Positions 1 to 12,560 of a stretch of 64,000 nucleotides of DNA are shown in pieces. A program made the translations under genes and the position numbers. The DNA is taken from the NCBI RefSeq assembly GCF_002078875.1, contig NC_034424.1:5379566-5443565 (forward strand). Reading direction: 5' to 3'. This stretch comes from Numida meleagris. Taxonomy: Eukaryota; Chordata; Aves; Galliformes; Numididae. Each line of letters starts with the position of its first letter. Positions within the stretch are counted from its first letter, which is position 1. The notes beneath the pieces were generated by a model that had not been told where the DNA came from, ran no database searches, and saw only the letters and a program-made list of their open reading frames with translations.

Positions 1-2857
1 CCCATGTCATTCCTCACTGTCTGCCCGTAATTTGGTTGTTCGCTGCTCTTTATACTCTGGAGTGCATATCGTTGGTGTATATCTATGTCATATTTTCTCA
101 AAAATCTATTAAATTCTCTTCATTGCTCCCAGGACATAAAGGGAAATAGTGGCTGAAGGATGCTTTCTGTATGAGTATGAAATATCGTCTAATTAGCAAG
201 CAGAGACGGCCACAAGATGAGCAGAGAGAGGTGTGCAGGTTCCTTTAGGTTTGTCCACAATGTGATTTTCTGGTGTCACATCATTTAGAAGCACAGCAAG
301 TTCAGCATGTGGCAGCTTCCCTATCCTTGGCTGGAGACTGGAGGGCTGCAGCTGTGGGTTGGGGTGCCGTGGGTGTGGGGGCTGAGCGGTGATGACTTTG
401 TCATCCCATTATCTGGGTGCAAACCCAAAGGGGAGCCTGGGAGGGTTCCCCAGATCTTCCCACTTCATTTGTATTGATGAAGAGTGGAAGCACATCCCAA
501 AGTTTATCTGGGAAGCCCGCATCTCTGCAGCTTTTCTAATTATCCATCCCCCCACTGTGTTTGTTCTGTTCTCCCCAACAATTCCTCCTTTTTGCTGGCA
601 GCAGCCAATGCCGTGAACCACGGAGAGCAGCTTCACAGTGCTCCCGCTCAACCTGCAGCAGGGATCTCTGAAAATAGCTGGTGCGTTTGCCCTTTTGCAG
701 AGAGCACCCAGGGATGAGGATTTTGCAACTCAGCTTGCAGTGTGGAGCGGGGCGTGGGGGGTTTTGCTACGGCTGCATTTTTATCGATGCGGGTTGTTTG
801 CACAGTGTGCGAATCCCTGGTAGCAGCCAGAGCACGGCAGGTTCCTCTGCACCGAGTTTCAGAATCCCATGGCCACCATCCAGACAGCCCCACAGCAGCT
901 CTGTGGGGTCGCGCTGCCCACCTCTTCCTTTCCCCTACATTTTCCTGGGGAAACCCCGCTCGTGGCTGCAGGGGATGGATGCAGAGACCCCAGCGTGAAG
1001 CAGTCTTCCTTGCAGGGGATTTGACACCTGAATAGCTGGGTGATGTCTAGGAGGAATTAAACAGCGCTGATTTTATCTCAGATGTCAATCTGGAAGATTA
1101 AGGACTTTTTCTTGAGGGATAGAGGATGGTGGTATTTTAGGGGCATATAAACTTTGAAAATACCCTGTGGCATCTATGTTAATGCATCTTCCTGCATTAT
1201 TAAAATTCCTTACAGACTTCCAAACAACTCACAGTTTGGGCTCTAAAATGCTGGTACAGGCAGATCTGTGTGGGGGCAAAGCTCGGTGACTCCGTGCGCT
1301 CGGTGCTATAAAGCAGACGCTCTCCCCTGCCTTCTTGCAGCCTTACATGCTGCAGGCAGTTCTCTGCTCACACCCGAACCCACCCGCTTCTCGCTCATCC
1401 CACTCCTTTGACTCCCAGCTCTGGAGCTGTCTCGGGCTCTCGGCACGTCCGATGCCTCGGCTGCCAGGAGTTTGCTCTCCAACTGCTTCCCGGCCCCCTC
1501 GTGCATGTGGGCACGGAGGGGGGGGGCCGTGGGAGCGGGGAAGGATGAACAGCAGGAGAGTCTTCAGGGAAGGGATGGGGGAAGCAAGAAGGGGGGAGCA
1601 GAAGTGAGAACAGGGAGGAGGAGGGAGAAAGGATGCTGCCTTGTCTGTTCTCAGATTTTATATTGGTTGAATCGCACTGGGTTAGTTAAAACTGGTGCAG
1701 AGCTGCCTTCCCCTCCCCTTTCCTCCAGGCAGGCACTTGCATTTGGGGTTGAATGCCTTAATTCACTTCAGCTTCAACCTGCTCCTGATTGACTTGCACC
1801 ACATGGAAAGAAGCTCAGCTTCCCAAGCAAGCAGCAGCAGCGGTTGCAAAATTGCACCTTAAGTTAAGTCAGTGTGATTGTGTGCATAAAGAAACCTTGA
1901 GCCTGGTGCAGACGTGTGCGGGGATAACTGCAAAGGGCTTGTGCTGTGCAGTTCCGAGTCTGGGCTGTTCTTTTTGGCTTGGCTTTGGGCTGAGCATGTT
2001 GGGGCTCGGGGCCAAGGAGCTTTATGTCAGTGGGGTTCGGCTGTCAGTAGATTTGCTGTCCCCTCTGAGTCCTCTCTGCTCCATCCCTCTTCTCCCACTG
2101 CAGATGTCTGCTATAAAAAAGAAAAAAAGCCTCCACAAACGGCGTGGTAACATTTTTACTGGAGGGCTGTTTCTGCTGCACATCTGATGCATATGACAGG
2201 GTCAGATTAACCCAGCCTCTGCTTTCCAACCACAGCTATTTGAAAGCACCAAAAACAATGCAAAACAAACCGGAGGAACTCTGCCATCCTGGCGAGGAGC
2301 TGGCAGGCTCTGGGGATGTGCGAGCTGCAGGGATGCACCCACCTGGTGCTCAGCAGGGCCAGATGCTCGATGAGGAGGATGAGCTCTTAGTTTGGCAGTG
2401 AATCTGGTCTCAAAGTCGGCCTTTCAGAGGACCAGTGGCTTTCCTTGGTACTTAAGGTTGGGACTTACAAAGAGCAAAAGGAGAGCTGTGATATTAAGTG
2501 GAACAAAGCATCTAATGCTGGGGGATGCTCTCAAAACCCTCCTCTTCCTGGAGGATGGCTCTTTTGTCACTGTGGATGGGCTGTTTGAACCGAGGGCAGG
2601 AGTCTTTCTTCCTTCCTTGCCCTCTCCTTCCAGTTCCTCTGCACCTTCCAGGATCATTTTGGCTTTGCTACATTTCTTTCCACTCTCTTTTTTTAATTAT
2701 ATAAGCAGTGATTTTCTCGTGGTTCTGGCACAGCTAGTGTTTTAATTAGACATCTAGCCTTCTCTGGTTATTGGTGCTAGAAAACAGGGCTGGAAGGGAC
2801 CCCTGGAGGCAGATGTACCCCTGTGACAGAGCAAGTTAAGTCTGAATGGTGCTTTCT
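1..2857. other. Intergenic, no gene seen
   Basis: No exon with splice sites and recognisable protein similarity is visible on either strand. Frames here are under about 135 codons and match no family I know. The stretch is mixed-composition unique DNA with a CT-rich block near 1700-1730 and 2590-2700. A transcribed non-coding RNA cannot be excluded from sequence alone. Confidence 0.6.
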
Positions 2858-3018
2858 TAGAGGGTGGTGACGCCCTGGCACTGCTGCCCAGGGAAGTGTG
2901 GGTGCCTTATCCATGGAGGTGCCCAAGGCCAGGCTGGATGGGGCTCTGGGAAGCCTGAGCTGGTGGGTGGCAACCAGCAAGGGTTGGAACTGGGTGAGCT
3001 TTAAGACCCTCTTTGCAA
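2858..3018 (+). mobile_element. CR1 LINE 3' fragment
   Basis: The stretch reads like the 3' part of an avian CR1: it carries 'gctgcccagggaag', then a 'ccatggaggtgcccaaggccaggctgga' type block, then 'gggtggcaacc' and 'gttggaactgggtgagct'. It is 5'-truncated, as almost all bird CR1 copies are, and diverged, so it is an old insertion. It appears to be of the same subfamily as the copy at 31,015. No reverse transcriptase coding remains. Confidence 0.75.
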
Positions 3019-3133
3019 TAGAGAGGTGTTTAGGGTCCTTGTGGCAGGTGATGCTGAAGGGACAGTGATACCAAGGGCAAGGGAAAGAAGAAGAGTGTGG
3101 GGACCCCGAAAGCTCCACTCCATAAAACCTCTC

Positions 3134-3358
3134 CAAAAAAAAAAAAGAAAAAAAAAAAACAACCCCACTCTACCCTGTCCCTCACTGGGGCTGGGGCCCC
3201 TATCTGTGACCCCTCAGCCCCACTGCATGGAGTGGTTGCAGAGCAGCCCCATGAATCCCTGCTTGGTGAGGGGAGGACTGGCCAGCAGCCTCCTAGGACA
3301 GGGACTGGCGTGGGCACTGAACGAAAAGCTGAGGTGAGAAGGGGCGGGGGGGGGGGGA
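3134..3358. repeat. A-tract and G-run
   Basis: An A-rich tract (3134-3160) is followed 180 bp later by a run of about 14 G at 3344-3358. Both are simple low-complexity sequence. They create spurious Lys-rich and Phe-rich frames on the two strands. Confidence 0.8.
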
Positions 3359-3419
3359 AGCCCCCAAAAACACCTATGGAGAGGGAAGCAGAGTTGGAGC
3401 GGAGCTGATTGCTGATGGA

Positions 3420-3433
3420 GTTGCTATGGCGAC
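3420..3433. promoter_or_regulatory. RFX X-box motif
   Basis: GTTGCTATGGCGAC fits the X-box consensus for RFX factors (two half sites, GTTGC and GGCGAC, around a short spacer). RFX factors commonly act at ciliary gene promoters and enhancers. No ciliary gene is next to it here, so a distal element or chance match is possible. Confidence 0.4.
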
Positions 3434-6400
3434 GTGGTGTGAGGAAACAGCATAACACAGCCCGGTGTGGGGCTGAGGCCTGCAGGGGCCTTGGCCCCGC
3501 TTCTCTCCTCCTTCCTCTCTCACTGCTTTCCTTCCCTCAGATGTGGTCTTCCTCGGCCCAGAACAGTCCCACTCCAAGCAGCGGGAGCCATCAAGGCGGC
3601 TCGTTCCCCTCTTCTGCAGGGAACGTGTGAAGTCTGCTCCTCCATAGGGCTGGAAGCAGCCTACTCTGTTCCCTGCATCCCCCATGCTGGGCCTGAGCGG
3701 GCCCAGGGCTTTGTTATCCGGGCAGTGTGTGGGATGGACTGGTTCCTCTGTCTCCTGACAGGTGACGCCTGGTTTTAAGAGAGGAAGAAGGCTTTGTTTC
3801 ATGTGCCAGCTCGTCTTCCTTTCTGGTGAAGCGATGCTTCGTCACCATGACGAGTCACTTCCCCTCCATGAGTCAGAGAGGCTCTTGCAGGGTGCGTTGG
3901 GACCGACCGTTGGTGCCACGTTCGCTGTGCAGGAAGAGAAACCCATGTTACCGTGCAGGGCTGGGGACCTGCCTGTAGAGCAGTGGCACCCACCTCTGCC
4001 CTTTGCATTACCTATGGCAAACCCTTTACTTCAAAGGCCCAGGTCACGGAGCTTGGAGTTTTGGTCTCAGCTTTCATTGACAGAGTTAAGGTAGTCTTGG
4101 CAACTCCATGATCGTAGCGGAAGGAAGACGTAACCTCAACCACCAGAAAGCAGAAGGTGCACGGTAACCGCCCTGAAATGACACTTATCCTTTTAGATCA
4201 CCCTCTTAACTTTGCTTAGGGCTTGGCTATGACACATGAGTGCCTGAAGCTAGCAGTGCTGCGGATGGGGAGCTCCTTCTGCTTTCTCTTCACTTCTCCC
4301 CTTTCTTGCCTCTGCTGTGGATGCTCTCACTGTGTTGGTGTGCCTGCGTGTGTGCCCGGAGCTGTGAGCGCACACGTCTGTTCTTGTGCCTCTGTAGCTC
4401 CATGTGCACGAATGTGCTTGGGTTAGCCCAAGGTATCTGCAGGCGTCTGCATGGCATGGGAGCATGCATTCCCCTTTCTCCTTCCTCTCATTGGGGTCTC
4501 CTCCAGCTGAACCCCCCCACCCCAGAGCTTTCACCTTCCTGCACAGCAGTGGGCTACCACAGTGCCTCCTGCTTCTCCCTGCCTTTGTGCCCATACCACA
4601 TTGGGCTGTGGTCTCCAGTAACTCATGCTGACGCTCAATATCCAGATGGCGCGGTTAGCAAGGCTGAGTGCAGTAAATCTTCATTACTGTTGCCAGTCTC
4701 GCCATTCCTTGCTGTGGCTCTGACCATCACCTCACCGCAGCTGAGTCAATCGACCGCTCCGTGGGTTGCCATCTCCTGTGTGACCCTGCTGCAGTTCACA
4801 GTAGATGCCCAGTGGCTGGGTGCAGGGATGAAGGCTATCACCTCCTACCTCTCAGAGGGCTTGTTAAATAAAGGCTTGATTTTTTTGCTGCTTTCCATTT
4901 GAACCCACCAGAGCCATGGCAAACTGCAGAATCTGCCCTTCCTGCTAACTCATCTATGTGCTTCCTGGTCTTCAGTGTTTGGAGGTGGTAGGCTGTGGAA
5001 TCAATCTGTGGCTGCCTCCCTGTGCCTCAGTTTCCCAGCCTGTGCAACAGAGCCTGGGAAGCTGCTTCTCTCTCTTCCCCCATCCTGGAGGGTCTTTGAA
5101 CGTAAGCATTTCTCTGTGCAGTCTGAATGTTAAGGGTAGCTTGGCTAAGAGTTCACTTAAACCAAGGATGGACAAATATCTGAAGGTCGTAAACACAGCT
5201 GAGTAATTACTTAGAGTGGTCTAGGAGATGTAACTATGGATAATGGGATAAAAGGAGGAGAGGAAAATGTAGCATAGTTAACAGAAAATTCTCCCTGATA
5301 TACCATGCTTAGGGCTGCAGAAGGAAAACTGTAGGCCCTTGATAAATCTGAAGGGGTGGTTTATGGATTGATACAAGATACAATGGCAGAGTCCCCAAGG
5401 AGATGCAGTGAATGGCCCGACTCCTGAGACTCTGCAAACTCTGCTTCGCAAAGCAGGTAGACCATGGGAAGCGGAGCACTGGGGCGGGAGATGAACTGTT
5501 CTACTGGCAGATATTGTTGGCATGCGATCAAATGACTTTAAACTGCCTGTGAATAAGCTTAGGGTGAGAACGGTGGAGCTGGTTTCTGATGGAGGGAGGG
5601 ATGAGGCTCTGGGATGGACCCACTGGAACAGGTGAGAAATGCGATGGCTTTGGAGATGGAGAAGCTCATGTGTAGGGTGAAACTGGCTGCTTGCAGGCAA
5701 TGAATATAGCAGCCTCCAGTCAGTCCTAAATTCCTGTGCAAGGTGCTCTGGGAGGCTAGAGCCATCGTTGTGTCCAGTGTTATGCTACCAATAATAAACA
5801 GAGCTCGGAGAGCGCGGCAGTCTTCCTTGGCAAAGATGCAGACATTCTCCAATGCATCTGGAGATTTTCTTCTTACCATAGTGGATGATATATCTTGTAT
5901 TGCTAGGACCTCTATCTATATTTAGTGAAAGTAAACCTCAAAAAATTTCTCATATTGATTTGAGGAATGGGCCGAGTTGCCTATGTGGCCATTTCTACCT
6001 GAGTGTTTGTCATCTTGGAATTGACCCTGCAAGATCACACGCACTGGGATGGGATCTTGTGATGTGATCTCCTTTTCTTCAAAAACTCCTAGAAAAACAA
6101 GAACATGGTGTAGTATCCAGGAAGCTGAGCATCATTTCTGGGGGCTCCTCTCTCCCTACATGTCCCACATCAAATATAAGATGTGAGATTTCTCTCCTTG
6201 GGCTCTCTCCGGACATGCAGCTGAAAGATGGCTTGGAAGGACATGGGGAGATCAAGGGTTGTGAGTGCAAGGACTGAGGCCAGGGACTGACACAGTCTTG
6301 GTGTCACATTCAGCTTGTCAAACTCAAGTACATGTGAATGATGGAGGGATGGAGCTGCTGACTGCCCTGTTACCCCTGCTCATGTGGCAGGACAGACAGA

Positions 6401-6569
6401 CCCTGTGGGAAGCTGGACATGGAGCAAGGTCACGCTTCTGGTTTTCCTGTCCTGCCTGCAGAGAGGGGCATTGCCCCCGTGCTGCCACTCGCTGCCTGCT
6501 GGCACTTTGCTGCTTCCTGCTCGCAGCAGTGTTTTACAGGTTGCCCAGTAATTCCTGGCTTCCTCAGTA
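3434..6569. other. Intergenic, no gene seen
   Basis: Unique non-coding sequence. The longest frame (about 220 codons around 4240-4902) is rich in Cys, Ser and Pro in an unstructured way and has no homolog I recognise. The block 5200-5900 is more AT-rich but contains no clear element. Confidence 0.55.
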
Positions 6570-6790
6570 GCATGTGGGATTTTATCAGAGGCTTTAGGGC
6601 AATCCTAACAAATTATATCTACTGATTTCCCTTTATCCATTGTTTTGTTGATTCCACCGGAAATCTCCCAGAGCAGGCGTGCACGCTTCGCCTTTCAGAA
6701 GCCTCCAGTTCGTTCCATTTCCATCGCGGCCATTTAATGTTTCAATTAATTTTTCTGGTATTGAATTATTGTTCCGAGTAGCCCTCAAAA
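6570..6790. promoter_or_regulatory. Candidate conserved non-coding element
   Basis: An AT-rich island in GC-rich surroundings. It holds a SOX-like CATTGTTTT at 6638-6646 and AATT/ATTA-rich homeodomain-type words near 6610 and 6735-6770 (TTTAATG, TCAATTAATT, TGAATTATTG). This composition is typical of vertebrate developmental enhancers. Conservation itself cannot be seen from one sequence. Confidence 0.35.
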
Positions 6791-7330
6791 GGGGCGAGCA
6801 GAGGAGCAAAGCTGGCTGGGATCTGGGTGTAGCCATCGTAGTGTCCGCTCTTGGGTGCCAGGAGGGGATGCTTTAGGTGGGATGTTTGCAGAAGTGATGT
6901 GTGTGCAGAGACAGCATCCCTGCTCAGAGGAGCTGGGAATATCCTGGCAGTGTGATGTCTAACATGATCCCCAAAAGCCCAGATTGTTGCCATGAAACAC
7001 GGATGCAGGAGCACGCTCGTCCCTGCGATAGTTTAGCTGGCTGAGCACTGAGTTGCTCTGGCTTTGTCCTTGAAACCCAACGAGTGGGAGTTTGTGGCCA
7101 GGCTGGCTGCAGCGATACGGAGCAACAAAACCAACCTGCGAAGGGTTAATCATTTCCATTGCAATTGTGTCATCTCTTTGGGGACCTCTCGCTCATTTTG
7201 CAAGCAGCCGCTGAAAGCCGAGGCGCGGGGGCTTTTTCTTATTCAGCTGCACGCAGCTTCAGAAGCACTGGACAGCCGCACAGCTGTGCTCAGCCGCCTT
7301 GGCCTTGCAGATGGATGGAGAAAAGGATTT

Positions 7331-7375
7331 GTGTGCGTGCGTGTGCTTGCGTGTGTGTGTGTGTGTGTGTGTGTC
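7331..7375. repeat. (GT)n microsatellite
   Basis: An imperfect GTGCGT start runs into a pure GT run of about 12 units. It creates the Cys-Val repeat frames on the plus strand. Confidence 0.95.
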
Positions 7376-7889
7376 TGAAACCTAATTGTCTGCTGTCTAA
7401 TCCGTCAGCCGGGGGGACAGCTTGCACAAGCCCCTTCCAGGCAGCCTGATAAATGCAGCGCTGCCAGGCCCCTTTGCGATGTAGTTGGGTTTAATTGGGA
7501 TTGCTACGTGCATGGACTCTGCCTGTGCAAGGGATGCTGCCTGTGGGGATGCGTGCAGCCGCTGTCCCAAGGACTGGAGCTGCGCACCCAGCCTGGCTCC
7601 CGCTGGGGTCCTGGGAGCAGCGCAGTGACAGCGGGGTGACCCAGCACTTTGCAGTCCCACTGCTTCTGGGCTTTGAAACTTGCATGGCTTCAGCAGCTCC
7701 CGAGGTGGTGCTGGAGATACAGCAGGTTGCTGGGATCGTGGGGTCTGGCTTGGGGGTGTCACCTGCTATCTCCAGTGTCGTGCAAGGAATGGTAGAGCAT
7801 CCTCACCGTGGATCTGGGCAGGGGTGTGCCTCTCAATCATGCTCTCAGCCACAAGCACGTGGCAGCTCAGGGACTTGCCCAGCCAGAGT

Positions 7890-8265
7890 GGCGTTTTGTC
7901 TTTAATACTCCTCTGTGGATTTCCCATGAATTTGGTTGATTTTTGTAAATGCATAAGCTTTAATCCTCTCCAGAGAGCTGTGGCAAGGGCTTCCACTGCT
8001 TAACCACGTACCGTGTGAAGAGCCATCTCCTCCTGTTCCTCTTGAATCTGCTGCCTCTTAATGTTATTGGATATCTTCTGATTCTTTTACTGGGAGATGC
8101 AGTGAGCAATTAAACTTGGTTTACCTTTTTGAGGCCCCAGATGTGCCTCTCTAGTGGTTTGTTTTCCAGCTGAGGTCTTCCTCCTATGGACTCACTGTTT
8201 GTTCATCCTACTCTGGACTCTTCTCCAGCTCTGCTGGTGACATCAGGACTCTGCAGGTGGTGACA
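7890..8265 (+). mobile_element. Ancient reptile-type interspersed repeat (CR1-like)
   Basis: Ordered blocks match, from memory, a repeat common in turtles and crocodilians: 'cccatgaatttggttgatt', then 'gtggcaagggcttccac', 'gtgtgaagagccatctcc', 'tctgctgcctcttaatg', 'ttcttttactgggaga' and 'gttttccagctgaggtc'. The colinearity over nearly 400 bp is the evidence. It is heavily diverged, pointing to an insertion before the bird radiation. Family assignment (CR1 relative or a SINE-like derivative) is uncertain. Confidence 0.55.
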
Positions 8266-8315
8266 TCCTCATTCGTTATATAATTAAGGGTGATGTCATG
8301 ATTACAGCAGATGGG

Positions 8316-8703
8316 ATTTGCATCAGCATTGGTTGCTTATTGCACATTGATGTCAGGAGACCGCTGTGTCTTGCCCAGTTATGAGAACTTCTCTTGAAGC
8401 TGTTGATCTTCATTGTAGGGAGTCTAAAATAATAACATTTTGCCTATGAGTTCCCTGGCTGAAAGGGATGGTGCCAAGCGGTTGTTTTTCAGGAATCACT
8501 GTGCTTTGCAAGATGTCCCTGACTCAAATGAGCGATGTGGCTCTGTCATTTCATGCCCCAGGTGCAGACACCTCAGGTTGGTACCCACCAACTCTTCCAT
8601 AATAAATGCACATCAGGTTTCAGGGCAGGTGATTCAAGGGAATCACATTTCCAGGCGAGGGATTATAGGACAGCAGACGGGCTACTTGTGTGGCAATGCA
8701 AAT
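8316..8703. promoter_or_regulatory. Two octamer (POU) motifs
   Basis: ATTTGCAT at 8316-8323 on the plus strand and ATGCAAAT at 8696-8703 (the same motif on the minus strand). These are perfect octamers, bound by OCT/POU factors. They belong to a run of six octamers between 8.3 and 16.1 kb. Confidence 0.35.
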
Positions 8704-8859
8704 GGGTGCCCAAATCTCCCCTGGGGCTGTAATAGAACACCATGGTGCTTCTGTACCCCAAACCTTCAGGAAGGACGTAGCCTGGTGCTGTGGGTCTGGG
8801 AGCAGGGATGTGGGAGTATGACAGCATGTGGTGCACCCCTTCCCGTGGCTGCCCCATTC

Positions 8860-9010
8860 CTCCTCCTCCCTCTCCCCTCTCCTTTGCCCTCTCTGTTCTT
8901 CTCTTTCTCTCCACACCTGCTCCTCTCTTTCCCTCCCCTTTTCTCTTTCCCTCTCCTCCTCCCCTTGCCTTTCTCTCCATCCTCTTATCTCATCCCCCTT
9001 GTTTTTCTCC
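8860..9010. repeat. Polypyrimidine tract
   Basis: About 150 bp of nearly uninterrupted C and T on the plus strand (CTCC/TTCC words). Low-complexity, strand-asymmetric DNA. It accounts for the Ser/Leu/Pro-rich and Arg/Glu/Gly-rich frames here, which I do not consider coding. Confidence 0.85.
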
Positions 9011-9504
9011 TCGCTGCCTGTCCGGCTGATTTACATGCATGCTGCGTTGAAGCAGCTCAGCTGGATCTAATGCCTCCTGCCGCGAGGAGCAGAGCCGGCT
9101 CTGGCCTCGGTGCGGCACTTCCCGGGCGAGGGAGGGAGCACTCTGCACCCCCACACCTTGGCCCATGCTTTGGCCCCTTCCCACATTGCCTTCTGCTCTT
9201 CATCCTCTCCCCTTCCAGCCCATTTATCCAGTGCTTCACTCCTGCTTTCACCACTTCTCCTGCCCAAGTCCTTGATCCACGTGCCTGCATCTCCTGCAGC
9301 ATCCCACGCACCAAGCAAACTTCCCCATGAGACTGCTGCTTCTTGGGTGGGTGCAAGAGGAGGGGCCACAAATCTGGGCTGACTGGGGGCATTGTGCTCA
9401 AGCTGCCGTCGCCTTGGGGACTCAATGCTGAATGTCCCAGGTGGAGCCCATCCTTTCCCAGCGCATTTTTCCTCCACCCTCGTGTCCGTGCGCGGAGTAG
9501 GGAT

Positions 9505-9650
9505 CGAAGTGCCCACATTAATCGCTGGCTGTAATCATTCCCATTTCCATTTGGCTGATTTGCATTTCCGTGAGAGGAAGATGCCCTGATTAATATCCCC
9601 TCAGAAGAGCTTTATTGCAATGGCTCCTGCCTCTCTAATTGGAAAGTGGT
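9505..9650. promoter_or_regulatory. Candidate enhancer with octamer and homeodomain sites
   Basis: A compact AT-rich block with TTAATCG, TAATCATT, a perfect octamer ATTTGCAT (9558-9565), GATTAATAT and CTAATTGG words within 150 bp. Dense POU plus homeodomain words of this kind are typical of conserved developmental enhancers. No coding potential. Confidence rests only on motif density. Confidence 0.4.
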
Positions 9651-11061
9651 CTTAACCTTTCATGCAAGTGGCTGGGACGTTCCCTGCCTGTCAACACCCT
9701 GGGAAGGTCTCACTTGTCCTGAGCCTGCGGGCAGTGGGAGGCTTGGAGGCTCTGACTGCACCAAAGCAGGGCAGAGCCCCTCTCCCCGAGGAGGATGCTC
9801 AGGAGAGGAGCCCACCTTCAGACAGCAGTTGTGTCAATAGAACCTGCAAAGGGGACCAATGCTGGGATGATCCCAAACCAGTGAGCACCCAGCCAGCCGT
9901 GAGCGAGCAGCTTGGTGCTTCTGAGCTCACATCTGTGTGCTAATTAACAACCCATGGAGGAGTGTGTTCCTGTGATGTCGGCAGAGCTGTTCCCGTTCAG
10001 TGTGCAGCACGGAGGCAGGATCCGACCCCACAGCTGGGATCCTGCAGCTCGCGCTCCCCGGGGAGTCCCAGGCCCACCACTAACCAGCTTGAAAGCCTGC
10101 CTCGCACTTAGCTGCTTTCTGATCTTCAAAGGCTCTGGATGCCCAAGGAAATCAGACCTCGTGGCTTTTCTTGCAGTGCAGTCCCCAGATCCGACTCTCG
10201 TGCAATTCATTATCCTGCCCTGTGCAGGGGGAGCACGCGCTGCTCTGAGGCTCTTCCTTGGGTGCCAGTCACAGTGCAGAGCAGCTCTCCTTGCCCACCG
10301 CCCTGATGTGCTGAAGGCAAAGTGTCCAGATGAGCACAGCCAACTTTGTCCCTCCCTGCTGACTTCCCAACACTGTACAGAGCTGCTTTGTTAAGACCCC
10401 AACCTGCCTCCCAGGCGCTTTTACCTCCCTTACTCCCTTTTACCTCCTTTATTCTCTCCTTCTGAGGTTACAGAAGTGATTTTAATTATTATTATTTATT
10501 TTTAATTTTGGTATTTAAGCGGGTTTAGCGGCTGCAGCAATGAGTGTTCCTGATAAACAGCCGGGGAGATTCAGGGAATAATCTCTGCTTGGTGACAGCA
10601 GAGGTGCCTATTGCAGTTGCTGGCAGCACGCAAAGAGCTGCCCTCATCCCTGCGTGCTCCACAGCCCAGGGAAGGGAAGGATTGCCTCCATCCTTAATCA
10701 CTGAATCTGAAATCCTAGCACCTGCTATTCCTCAGAAATCTAGGGCTGGTTTTAGCCTCTAAGAGAAAGGGCAGTCATTCCTATCCCCACCCAACCCTTT
10801 GCATACTCCCATCTGTGGGGCCATGGGATGATCTGGGGCCAAGGAGATACTTTTTTAAGGTGAATATTTGATGAGAAGTCTGTCCCAAACCTGCATGTGC
10901 ACCAACTGCTTCTCCTGTGCCGTGGGGGGAGCTTTGTGCAGGGCTTTGCCATGTGGGTCGGGGAGAAATAGGCAGCTCTTGGGAGGGGAGCAGGTGCTGA
11001 AGAAGGGAGTTGGGATGGGCTGGTGAGCAGCAGCTCATCTCCTTTCACCAGGGGCTCATAC
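9651..11061. other. Intergenic, no gene seen
   Basis: Non-coding. The only distinctive part is an AT-rich run at about 10,470-10,520 (TTTTAATTATTATTATT) followed by a small CpG-poor block. The remainder is ordinary unique sequence. Confidence 0.55.
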
Positions 11062-11340
11062 ACAGAATAGAATTATTGAGGTTGGAAAAGACCTCTAAGT
11101 TCTCCAACCCACCCCACCATGCTAACTGACACGTCCTTCCGTGTCACACCTCCACGGGTCTGGGGCCCCTCTGGGGATGGTGACTCAACCTCTCCCTGTG
11201 CAGCCTGTGCCAGTGCAGCACTGTTCTTTCAGGGAAGAAATGTTTCCTAACATCCTGAACCTCCCCAGCACAGCTTAAGGCCATTACCTCTTGTCCTACC
11301 TCCATGCTGTGGGCACAGGCTGTGCTCTGAAGGTTCATGT
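11062..11340 (-). mobile_element. CR1 LINE 3' fragment
   Basis: It begins with 'cacagaatagaatt' and 'gaggttggaaaagacctct', the reverse complement of the canonical CR1 3' end. It continues through 'tgtgccagtgcagcac' and 'gggaagaaatgtttcctaacat', the reverse complement of the usual CR1 run toward its 5' side. The element therefore lies on the minus strand and is 5'-truncated near 11,340. Confidence 0.9.
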
Positions 11341-12530
11341 AGCACTGTCCTGAGTTGTGTCTGCATTGAAATGGATCCTTGTTGGGGCAGTAAAAAGTGC
11401 AGATGGGAGGATGTGGGAACGCAGGGAAGAGCCAGAGATGCTTTGTTCTTGCCTCAAATACACATCAGTGAGAAAAACATTCAACTTGTCCCCCTGATGT
11501 AGACCAGGTCAAGTAGAGGAGCTGGGTTTTTGCTGTAGGAATAATCAGCAAGGTTCACCCAGCCTTACACAGACAGTAGAGGCTGGTGTTGGAGTTTCTG
11601 GAGACTCCAAAGGGAGAGATGGGGCAAAATCAAAATCCCAGGAAATAACTTCCCCCCTGCACCCCATGGGATGCTGATGGGAATGGCACTGCCTGAAGCA
11701 GAGCTGCCGTGGTCCAGCCCTGCCCGGGGCCTTGGAACTCACAGAAACTTTCCACTGAGTTCAGAGCATCTGTAAAACTCCTGCTCTGGTTCAGGGGGAG
11801 GGAAGGGGCTGCAGCTTCAGCCAGGTCTGTTCTCGAGCACGGAGTGTTTAACATAAAACACCTCCTGTTTCTGAGCAAAAACGCTCAGGCGTTGACTACC
11901 AACGTGAGCAGCATTGCTCAAGCAAATGGTGTTTACACCCCGAAGCCTTCAGACTTTCTAGATTTCACCTGCTTCTCTGCAGAAACCCCTTGAGAAAACG
12001 CTACCAAACAAGGCAATACCGGGGTGGATAAATTGCCTGGAACAAATGAGCTGGAATTCATACGAGCCCATTCCTCATGGAAGAGAGGTGTCACTCCGGC
12101 AGTACCTGGGGGAAGTGCCCGCCTCGCAGAGCACGACCCCGCTCTGTCCGCAGCTGCTGTCCCTGCTTGGGGCTGAACGCGATGGCAGCAAACATGCGGC
12201 GCGCACGGCTTGCGCTGTCTCTTCTCAGGTGGGAATTGTAAACAGCAGCAAAGCAAGTTTTCTGCTTTTCTCCTTTCGTGGAGGGAAGGGGGGTTTTGCG
12301 AGTGCTTCGGCATCAGCTGCAGAGATGGGATGTTGAGAGGGAGGGTTGGGGCTGGGTGCTGCTGCAGGAGCTGATCGCAGCGCTGGAGGCGTTCTGGGAC
12401 GTGTACCCTCCAGCCGTCGTTGCTTGTCCCTCTCATCCTGTAGCGATTTCTGCCCCAATTTTCCAATGAGCTTCTTCCAATGCTTACCAGTCTCAAACCA
12501 TGCTGGTATAGAGAGCCGTTTTCATCCCCC
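11341..12530. other. Intergenic, no gene seen
   Basis: No recognisable exon. The minus-strand frame of 210 codons across 11,933-12,565 has no domain or conserved segment I recognise, and plus-strand frames overlap it. I read all of them as chance. Confidence 0.5.
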
Positions 12531-12536
12531 TTTTGG

Positions 12537-12560
12537 TGACTCATTTGCATATATTTGCAT
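12537..12560 (+). promoter_or_regulatory. AP-1 site fused to tandem octamers
   Basis: TGACTCA (12537-12543) shares its last base with a perfect octamer ATTTGCAT (12543-12550). A second perfect octamer lies two bases later (12553-12560). The 10-bp octamer phasing would put both POU sites on the same DNA face. No gene starts nearby, so a distal enhancer is the natural reading. Confidence 0.45.
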